The notes beneath the pieces are model-generated. The model saw only the letters and a program-made list of their open reading frames with translations. It was not told where the DNA came from and ran no database searches. Below, piece after piece: positions 58,384 to 64,000 of a stretch of 64,000 nucleotides of DNA. The DNA lies in the NCBI RefSeq assembly GCF_014654725.1, contig NZ_JACVZV010000030.1:62001-126000 (forward strand), read 5' to 3'. The stretch is from Vulcanococcus sp. Clear-D1. GTDB taxonomy: Bacteria; Cyanobacteriota; Cyanobacteriia; PCC-6307; Cyanobiaceae. The position numbers were made by a program, and so were the translations under genes. The first letter of the stretch is position 1; each line of letters opens with the position of its first letter.

Positions 58384-59460
58384 TTACGGCTGCAGCCCCT
58401 GCTCCAACCAGGCCTCGATGCGCTCCGCCAGCACAGCCCGCGATGCGTGCCGCTCCACCCACTGGCGGCAGGCGCTGCGATCGATCTGCTCCACCCGCTC
58501 CACCGCCTCCACCAGGGCCGTCACGTCGTCGGGGGCCACCAGCCAGCCATTCACACCAGGCTGCACCAGCTCGCCCGGCCCACCGCGGCGGTAGGCCACC
58601 ACAGGCACACCACAGGCCATGGCCTCCACCACCACGTTGCCGTAGGCCTCATTCCATTTGGGCGTGTTGAGCAGCGCCCGGCAACTACCCAGCTCCGCCT
58701 GCAGCTGTGCCGTGGGCAGAAAACCACGCCATTGCAACGTGCACTCCGGCACGGAGGCCTCCACCGCGGCGGCATAGGCCTCGTCTTCCACCAGGCCCCA
58801 CACCGCCAGGGGTAGCCCGCAGCGGGCCGCCGCCGCCGCCGCATCCTCAAGGCCCTTCTCCGGCGCCACACGACCCACCCACCCCAGCAGCACTTCGGGC
58901 TGAGCTCTGAACTGATAGGCGCTCAGATCGAAGCCATTCCCCACCAGCAGCGGCGGATGGGCCAGGGCGAAGTCGGCAGCCTGAGCAGCGGTGTGAAAGG
59001 CCAGGCGACGCTGATCCCAGGCGGCCACCTCGGCGATCACCGCATCCATGGCGGCGTTCACCGAACCCATGCTCACCAGGTGAAACAGCGGCAGCGGCGC
59101 TGTTGGCGTGAGCCAGAAAGGCAGCCAGTCGTAGCCGAGGTTGAGCACCGCCTCAAAGCCCGCCGCTGGCGCCTCAGTGAGAACCCGCTGCCAAAAACGA
59201 GCCAGCAAGGCATCCGCCGGCATGGTGATCAGCGCCTCGCGGCCCTGGTGCTGCACGCTCGGCTGAGGCGACCCACCGCAACTCCAGAGCTCTGCAGCCG
59301 CGCAATCAGCCGGCAGCTCCGAGCCTTGGGCCGCCAACACGGTGATCCGATGCCCCCGCTGCAGCAGCCCTGCCACCAAGCCGGCGAGGGTGAGCTCCAC
59401 CCCGCCGCCGCGGCCGCTGCCCAGAGGCCCAAGGGCCGTGGCCACCACCAACAGCTTCAT
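58384..59460 (-). CDS. Family 4 glycosyltransferase, resembling UDP-glucose:tetrahydrobiopterin glucosyltransferase
   Basis: 358 residues. N-terminal PLGSGRGGGVELTLAGLV closely recalls the cyanobacterial pterin glucosyltransferase (BGluT); C-terminal GWVGRVAPEKGLEDA, NTPKWNEAYGNVVVEAMACGVPVVAY carry the E-x7-E nucleotide-sugar site. It may glucosylate a reduced pterin, or act as a general GT4. The overlap with the DMT gene (ATGA) implies co-translation. The assignment to BGluT rests on recalled motif similarity only. Confidence 0.75.
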   Translation of the reverse strand: MKLLVVATALGPLGSGRGGGVELTLAGLVAGLLQRGHRITVLAAQGSELPADCAAAELWSCGGSPQPSVQHQGREALITMPADALLARFWQRVLTEAPAAGFEAVLNLGYDWLPFWLTPTAPLPLFHLVSMGSVNAAMDAVIAEVAAWDQRRLAFHTAAQAADFALAHPPLLVGNGFDLSAYQFRAQPEVLLGWVGRVAPEKGLEDAAAAAARCGLPLAVWGLVEDEAYAAAVEASVPECTLQWRGFLPTAQLQAELGSCRALLNTPKWNEAYGNVVVEAMACGVPVVAYRRGGPGELVQPGVNGWLVAPDDVTALVEAVERVEQIDRSACRQWVERHASRAVLAERIEAWLEQGLQP

Positions 59461-60419
59461 GGCACCACTTCAGCCGCTGCGCCGCCGGGATGCCAGAGCA
59501 AGGCACGGCGATTAATCAGCACCACGCTCACCAGGGCCAGAGCAGCACCCAGCCACTGCAGCGGCTCCAGTTGCTCGTCGAGCAGCACCACACCGCAGAG
59601 CAAGGCGAACACCGGCGTGAGGAAGGTGAGCGACGTGAAGCTGGTGAGATCGCCGTGGTTCGCGAACCAGAAAAACAAGCCGTAGGCCACGGCACTACCG
59701 AGCAACGCGGCGTAGACCATCAATCCCCACTCCAGCGGGCTCCAGTGGGGCCAAAACGCCGGCGCTTCCGCGCCAAAGGCCGGCAGCATCGCCGATCCGA
59801 CCAGGAGCGGCAGAGCACCCAACAGCATGTGCCAACCCGTCACCGCGACCGCATCGCTATGACGGCAGGCGTAGCGGCTGATCACGGTGCCAACGGCCAT
59901 GGCCAGGGCGGCGGCAAGCATCCAGAGCTCGCCATGGCTCCAGGCCTGATCCCCCAGGAACTCAGGTCCCATCAACCACCAGTGGCGCAGCAGTGGAGCC
60001 GGCAAGCCCAGGCAGAGGATTCCGAGCAACCCCACCAACAGCCCTAGCCAGCCCACCGGATTGATCGCATCACCGAACAAGCTGCGGGCCAGCAGAGCCA
60101 CCAGCAGCGGCTGCGAATCGATCAGCACCGAACCCAGACCAGCGCCCGTGCCCACCAGGCCGCGGGCGAGCAAGGCCTGAAAGGCGGTGGCATCAACCAG
60201 AGCAAACAGCGCCAGCCACAGCCAATCGCGCCGATCCACCCGCCAGTTGCCGCGCCAGAGCCAGGCGGCCAGCAGCAACACAACGCCCGCCGGCAGCAGC
60301 CGCATCCAAGCCAGGGTCAAGGGCCCTGCCTCCACCAGCAACGGCTTCATGGCCGCCATCGCCGTGCCCCAGAGGGCAAACGGCAACAACATCAGCAGCC
60401 AGCGCACGTTCACCAGCAC
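59457..60419 (-). CDS. EamA/DMT family transporter
   Basis: 320 residues, ten predicted helices in two EamA repeats. LLPFALWGTAMAAMKPLL in helix 1 is typical of DMT carriers, and the second repeat begins SHGELWMLAAALAMAVG. Substrate is unknown (metabolite or amino-acid export is common). First gene of the minus-strand run DMT-GT4-GT39, divergent from sppA with 50 bases between starts. Confidence 0.88.
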   Translation of the reverse strand: MLVNVRWLLMLLPFALWGTAMAAMKPLLVEAGPLTLAWMRLLPAGVVLLLAAWLWRGNWRVDRRDWLWLALFALVDATAFQALLARGLVGTGAGLGSVLIDSQPLLVALLARSLFGDAINPVGWLGLLVGLLGILCLGLPAPLLRHWWLMGPEFLGDQAWSHGELWMLAAALAMAVGTVISRYACRHSDAVAVTGWHMLLGALPLLVGSAMLPAFGAEAPAFWPHWSPLEWGLMVYAALLGSAVAYGLFFWFANHGDLTSFTSLTFLTPVFALLCGVVLLDEQLEPLQWLGAALALVSVVLINRRALLWHPGGAAAEVVP

Positions 60420-60469
60420 CAGCGGGCTACAGGCTCCTTTTTAAGATCCAGCCACTGCACACCGCTTCG

Positions 60470-61282
60470 ATGGTCTGGCCCTGGCGCCGCAAGTCCCGCC
60501 GCAAACTGGCACGCATCGCCATCGAAGGGGCGATTGCCTCGGGAACCCGTGAACGGGTGCTCAGAGCGCTGCGGGAGGTGGAGCAGCGCGAGTTCCCTGC
60601 CCTGCTACTGCGCATCGACAGCCCCGGCGGCACCGTTGGCGACAGCCAGGAGATCCATGCCGCCATTCAGCGACTGCGGGAGAAGGGCTGCCGGGTGGTG
60701 GCCAGCTTCGGCAACATCTCCGCCTCCGGCGGGGTGTATGTCGGCGTCGCAGCGGAGAAGATCGTGGCCAATGCCGGCTCGATCACCGGCTCCATCGGCG
60801 TGATCCTGCGCGGCAACAACCTCTCCCGGCTGCTGGAGCGGATCGGCGTGCAGTTTGAAACCGTCAAAAGCGGCCTTTATAAGGACATCCTTTCGCCGGA
60901 CCGCGCCCTCACCGCCTCCGAGCGCCAGTTGCTGCAGGAACTGATCGACTCCAGCTACGCCCAGTTCGTGGCCGCTGTGGCTGAGGGCCGGGGCCTTGAG
61001 GAGAGCGCGGTGCGCAGCTTTGCCGATGGCCGCGTATTCAGCGGCGCCCAGGCGCTGGAGCTGGGCCTGGTGGATCGGCTAGGTGATGAGGAGAGCGCCC
61101 GCCGCTTGGCTTGTGAGCTTGCCGAACTCGACGTGGAGAAAACCAGGCCGGTCAACTTCGGGCAGCCCAAGAAGGGCCTGGCGGGGATGATCCCCGGCCG
61201 CAATCTGTTTGCCCGCCTCAGCGATGCACTCCACCTGGAGCTGGCCTGGAGCGGCCAACCCCTCTGGCTGCACCGCCCATGA
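60470..61282 (+). CDS. sppA: Signal peptide peptidase SppA (short form)
   Basis: 270 residues, the single-domain S49 form. The Ser nucleophile lies in FGNISASGGVYVG, with LLLRIDSPGGTVGDSQEI upstream and the general-base Lys in VKSGLYKDI. There is no clear N-terminal membrane anchor (starts MVWPWRRKSRRKL), so it may be peripheral. It degrades cleaved signal peptides. The next gene starts on its stop (ATGA). Confidence 0.93.
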   Translation: MVWPWRRKSRRKLARIAIEGAIASGTRERVLRALREVEQREFPALLLRIDSPGGTVGDSQEIHAAIQRLREKGCRVVASFGNISASGGVYVGVAAEKIVANAGSITGSIGVILRGNNLSRLLERIGVQFETVKSGLYKDILSPDRALTASERQLLQELIDSSYAQFVAAVAEGRGLEESAVRSFADGRVFSGAQALELGLVDRLGDEESARRLACELAELDVEKTRPVNFGQPKKGLAGMIPGRNLFARLSDALHLELAWSGQPLWLHRP

Positions 61283-61650
61283 GCACCTCCCAACTGCGGG
61301 CCCTGCGCGGCGCCACCACGGCCACGGCCAACACCAGCGCGGCCATCAGCGAGGCGGTGGCTGAGCTGATCGATGCCCTGGTGGAACGCAACAACCTCCA
61401 GGGAGGCCAGATCCTGTCGGTCACTTTTTCGGTGACTGCCGATCTCGATGCCATCTTCCCGGCCGCGATCGCCAGGCGGCGTGAGGGGTGGGATGGGGTG
61501 GCCCTGCTCGATTGCCAGCAGATGGCCGTGGCGGGAGATCTGCCCCGCTGCATCCGCCTGCTGGCCCATGCCTGGCTGGAGCAGCACCAGCCTGTTCGTC
61601 ATGCCTACCTGCGTGACGCCTCCCGCCTGCGCCCCGACCTGGCCGGCTGA
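61279..61650 (+). CDS. aroH: Chorismate mutase (AroH type)
   Basis: 123 residues, trimeric AroH fold length. LRALRGATTATANTSAAISEAV near the start holds the conserved Arg/Thr, LISVTFS-like ILSVTFSVTADLDA in the middle, and RCIRLLAHAW near the end. It converts chorismate to prephenate for Phe/Tyr. Coupled to sppA. Confidence 0.95.
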   Translation: MSTSQLRALRGATTATANTSAAISEAVAELIDALVERNNLQGGQILSVTFSVTADLDAIFPAAIARRREGWDGVALLDCQQMAVAGDLPRCIRLLAHAWLEQHQPVRHAYLRDASRLRPDLAG

Positions 61651-61675
61651 GTTGCACCTGGTCACAGCTTCCAAC

Positions 61676-61706
61676 CCCCGGGCCGGCACCCTGCGGAGCC
61701 CCGGGG
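61676..61706. other. GC-rich hairpin after aroH
   Basis: CCCCGGG at 61676-61682 and CCCGGGG at 61700-61706 form a 7-bp stem whose loop has a further CCG/CGG pair. No T-run follows. It lies between aroH and the DUF2808 gene and may act as an atypical terminator or mRNA boundary. Confidence 0.3.
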
Positions 61707-61759
61707 TCAGCTCCGGCTGCCAAGAATGGTTGCAACTAACCACTTGCCCGATCCAATCC

Positions 61760-62344
61760 ATGGCTGGGTTCCGCATGGGTGCCGCTGGCACCGCTCTGGC
61801 AGCAGCCCTGGGGCTCGCCAGCGCCGCCGCCGCTCTCGCACCAATGCTTCCGGCCAAGGGCCAGGGCACCCCCGGGCTGGTTGAGTTCCGTTGGGACTCC
61901 AGCAAGGACTACCGCAAGCTCTACTACTTCATCACTGATACCAAGCGCCTGAAGCGCTCGGAGTATTACCTGATCCTCAAGCCCAAGGACCGCAAGACGG
62001 CGATCCTCAAGCTCACCGTGGGGATCCCCAAGAGCTTCGACACCAAGATCGATCCGAAGTTCGTCAAGCTCTGCTACATGAAGGAAGGCGGCATGCTCGC
62101 CCGCACCCGCTGCGAAGCCGATATTCCCGCCACTGTGGAGGTGGCTGCCGATGGCACCGCCATCGAGATCTTCCCGGATACACCGGTACCCGTGGGCAAG
62201 ACCATCGGCGTGTACATCAACCTGTTCAATCCCTTCAACATCGGGATGTATCAGTTCAACGCGCTGGCCCAGGCCCCGGGTGACGTGCCCGTTTCGGGCT
62301 ACCTCGGCAGCTGGGTGATCCAGATCGATCCCCAGGGGGATTGA
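61760..62344 (+). CDS. Secreted DUF2808 family protein
   Basis: 194 residues from ATG 61760 with a signal peptide (GTALAAALGLASAAAALAP). The mature domain follows the cyanobacterial DUF2808 pattern: FRWDSSKDYRKLYYFITDT, YYLILKPKDRKTAILKL, GIPKSFDTKIDPKFVKLC, INLFNPFNIGMYQFNALA. Periplasmic or surface protein, function unknown. Monocistronic, just ahead of rpmH. Confidence 0.85.
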   Translation: MAGFRMGAAGTALAAALGLASAAAALAPMLPAKGQGTPGLVEFRWDSSKDYRKLYYFITDTKRLKRSEYYLILKPKDRKTAILKLTVGIPKSFDTKIDPKFVKLCYMKEGGMLARTRCEADIPATVEVAADGTAIEIFPDTPVPVGKTIGVYINLFNPFNIGMYQFNALAQAPGDVPVSGYLGSWVIQIDPQGD

Positions 62345-62402
62345 GCCAAGGCGGACTGGTAGGTTGGGCGATCGACGTTGAAGGCGTAGCCGAGCCGGAG
62401 CC

Positions 62403-62540
62403 ATGACCAAGCGCACCCTTGAAGGAACCAGCCGTAAGCGCAAGCGTGTGTCGGGCTTCCGCGTTCGCATGCGCAGCCACACCGGCCGCCGCGTGATCCG
62501 CTCCCGCCGGAAGCGCGGCCGCGCCCGCCTGGCCGTCTGA
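62403..62540 (+). CDS. rpmH: 50S ribosomal protein L34
   Basis: 45 residues, [19 protein letters not shown] and [19 protein letters not shown], the canonical L34. Shine-Dalgarno GGAG lies close to the ATG. It starts the conserved rpmH-rnpA-yidC cluster. Confidence 0.98.
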   Translation: MTKRTLEGTSRKRKRVSGFRVRMRSHTGRRVIRSRRKRGRARLAV

Positions 62541-62576
62541 GCTTCCGGATCAACCGCCCCCGCCAGCCCGTTTCCC

Positions 62577-62966
62577 ATGGTGTTATCCCGGGAACACAGG
62601 CTGCGGGGGCGGTTTGTGTTTGACCGCCTCTACCAGAAAGGCCAGCGCCATCACGGAAGCCTGATGGTGCTGCGTTGCCTGAACGCGCAGCCCGAACTGC
62701 TCAAACCCGATCCCCGCGACCACAGCCCCAACAGCTGCCGGCTGGCGGTGGTGGTGAGCACCAAGGTGAGCAAACGATCCGTGCGCCGCAATCAGCTGCG
62801 CCGCCTGTTCCACAGCCACCTCACGGCGGCTGTGCATGCGCTTCCGGATCAAGCCAGCGGCCGGTGGCTGCTGATCTCCCTCAAACCCGGCAGCGCCGAA
62901 GCCAGCGACGAGGCCCTGCTGGGAGAATGTTCTCAACTCCTCGCCAAGGCAGGTCTACGGCCATGA
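62577..62966 (+). CDS. rnpA: Ribonuclease P protein component
   Basis: 129 residues. Start MVLSREHRLRGRFVFDRLY and the RNR signature VSKRSVRRNQLRRLF are diagnostic. It binds the RNase P RNA and helps mature tRNA 5' ends. The stop overlaps the next start (ATGA). Confidence 0.97.
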   Translation: MVLSREHRLRGRFVFDRLYQKGQRHHGSLMVLRCLNAQPELLKPDPRDHSPNSCRLAVVVSTKVSKRSVRRNQLRRLFHSHLTAAVHALPDQASGRWLLISLKPGSAEASDEALLGECSQLLAKAGLRP

Positions 62967-63415
62967 CAGGCACGCCCAAGACGCCCCCGGTGGCTCCCGG
63001 AGCCAGCATCAACGAAGACGTCTTCTACGCAGGCGGGCCCGCCAAGGGCGACCTGATCACCAACCTGCTGTTCGGCCTCACCCTGATCGGCATCCCCTTC
63101 GCCGTGGGAGCGATCGTGCGGGCCCTGTGGCTGCGCTTCCGCATCACCAGCCGGCGCGTGGAAGTGAGCGGTGGATGGCTTGGCCGCGATCGCAGCCAGG
63201 TGGTGTACAGCCAGATCCGCGAGGTGCGCTCGGTGGCCCGCGGGCTCGGCTTCTGGGGCGACATGGTGCTCGTGCTCAACGACGGCACGAAGCTCGAGAT
63301 GCGCGCCGTGCCCCACTACAAGGACGCCGAGGCTTACATCCAAGAGCGCATGGCGGCCAGCCCGGCCGCCAAGGCCAGCGCCAAAACCGGCTTCAACAAC
63401 AACGCGGCGGCCTGA
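62963..63415 (+). CDS. PH-domain membrane protein (DUF304-like)
   Basis: 150 residues. A short acidic N-terminus, then two close hydrophobic stretches (LITNLLFGLTLIGIPFAVGAI), and a bacterial PH fold: FRITSRRVEVSGGWLGRDRS, VVYSQIREVRSVARG, DMVLVLNDGTKLEM. The C-terminus is Ala/Asn-rich. Such proteins sit between rnpA and yidC in many cyanobacteria. Possible assistance to membrane insertion is inference. Confidence 0.82.
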   Translation: MTGTPKTPPVAPGASINEDVFYAGGPAKGDLITNLLFGLTLIGIPFAVGAIVRALWLRFRITSRRVEVSGGWLGRDRSQVVYSQIREVRSVARGLGFWGDMVLVLNDGTKLEMRAVPHYKDAEAYIQERMAASPAAKASAKTGFNNNAAA

Positions 63416-63470
63416 GCCATCCGCCTGACACACTGGCTCCACTTCCCTTCTCCCCGGACCTGCACACGCC

Positions 63471-64000
63471 GTGATCGGCTACATCTCCGACAACCTGCTG
63501 CTGCCGATCCTCGATTTCTTCTACGGATTGGTGCCGAGCTACGGCCTGGCGATCATTGCCCTCACCGTGGTGATCCGCCTGGCGCTGTTCCCCCTCAGTG
63601 CCGGCTCCATCCGCAGTGCCCGTCGCATGCGCATCGCCCAGCCGGTGATGCAGAAGCGGCAGGCCGAAATCAAGGCCAAGTACGCCAACAACCCCCAGAA
63701 GCAGCAGGAGGAGCTGGGGTCGCTGATGAAGGAATTCGGCAGCCCTCTCTCGGGTTGCCTGCCCCTGCTGGTGCAGATGCCGATCCTGTTCGCGCTGTTC
63801 GCCACCCTGCGCGGATCACCGTTCGCCGATGTGCCCTACACCCTCAACCTCAAGGTGCTGCCGGCTGAGCAGATTGCCGCCGTTGAACCCAAGCCGTTCA
63901 ACAGCCCCAGCCATTCGATCTTCGTCACCGCCACCAATCACGTGCCGGTGGTAGCCAGCCTCGAGAAGGGCACCAAGCTCGGGGTGGGTGACACCGAAAC
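63471..64000 (+). CDS. yidC: Membrane protein insertase YidC (N-terminal part, cut by window end)
   Basis: From GTG 63471 about 176 residues are visible before the window ends. It starts [19 protein letters not shown], then [34 protein letters not shown] and [17 protein letters not shown], the standard YidC/Oxa1/Alb3 core with the conserved Arg in the first core helix. It inserts membrane proteins, including thylakoid ones. A short cyanobacterial type without the large periplasmic domain. Confidence 0.96.
   Translation, partial: MIGYISDNLLLPILDFFYGLVPSYGLAIIALTVVIRLALFPLSAGSIRSARRMRIAQPVMQKRQAEIKAKYANNPQKQQEELGSLMKEFGSPLSGCLPLLVQMPILFALFATLRGSPFADVPYTLNLKVLPAEQIAAVEPKPFNSPSHSIFVTATNHVPVVASLEKGTKLGVGDTE

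Overview
The window is a continuous piece of chromosome from a picocyanobacterium, most likely the Synechococcus/Cyanobium group. The evidence is the gene content: photosystem I subunits (psaF-psaJ), the cytochrome b6f pair petC-petA, NDH-1 subunit ndhB, a high-light-inducible protein, Vipp1, a cyanobacterial AbrB regulator, an aa3-type oxidase operon, cobalamin-pathway genes and several families largely confined to cyanobacteria (DUF3067, DUF1400, DUF2808, UPF0284). The DNA is GC-rich and extremely compact. Most co-directional neighbours are joined by ATGA or similar overlaps, several convergent pairs share their last bases, and no gene-free stretch reaches 300 bases (the longest, about 190 bases, are behind the tRNA and between ctaA and ctaC). 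No rRNA, insertion sequence, prophage or CRISPR array was seen.

Layout. 1-8.9 kb: tail of a peptide-type ABC transporter, an alpha/beta hydrolase, an MFS carrier, a metal-cation exporter, small or secreted proteins, ychF and an efflux adaptor. 8.9-13.4 kb: wecB, pilT, hli, tsaD, psaF-psaJ with a clear terminator. 13.4-20.3 kb: gmk, an NFACT/RqcH protein, tatC, DUF3067, petC-petA, lgt-cobM, tRNA-Val(CAC). 20.5-28.6 kb: a RodZ-like protein, exopolyphosphatase, a UbiA prenyltransferase, a murein peptide carboxypeptidase, ispD, a GT9 glycosyltransferase, a K+ channel-like protein, fabG. 28.7-38.9 kb: groEL, then a long minus-strand run (ctaA-ctaB-ABC ATPase-ABC permease-hypothetical-nanE-small protein) divergent from ctaC-ctaD-ctaE. 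39-45.8 kb: AbrB, HdeD, ribE, a DUF151 nuclease overlapping an Fe-S aldo/keto reductase, a polyamine-binding-like protein, UPF0284, DUF2232, a lipoprotein. 45.8-52 kb: topA, ndhB, an ABC ATPase, a murein endopeptidase. 52.1-52.8 kb: a broken MNT-HEPN toxin-antitoxin module. 52.8-64 kb: birA, an aminotransferase, trxA, vipp1, a DUF721/DciA-like protein, two glycosyltransferases, a DMT carrier, sppA-aroH, DUF2808, and the conserved rpmH-rnpA-PH-yidC cluster, with yidC cut by the window end.

How the genes fit together. Respiratory oxidase biogenesis is self-contained: heme a synthesis (ctaB, ctaA) is divergent from the oxidase subunits, and an inverted repeat lies between them. TatC sits beside petC, and the Rieske protein is a known Tat substrate, with the small DUF3067 gene between them. 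Envelope functions recur (Lgt, RodZ, S66 carboxypeptidase, M23 peptidase, YidC, Vipp1, glycosyltransferases). Most of the window is ordinary core genome. The clearest accessory element is the MNT-HEPN pair, in which each gene carries a single-base frameshift at a C run. Other points worth a look are the DUF721 protein as a candidate helicase loader, DUF3067, an atypical K+ channel filter, and the out-of-frame overlap between the nuclease and the Fe-S aldo/keto reductase. I did not find a convincing wholly new multi-gene system.
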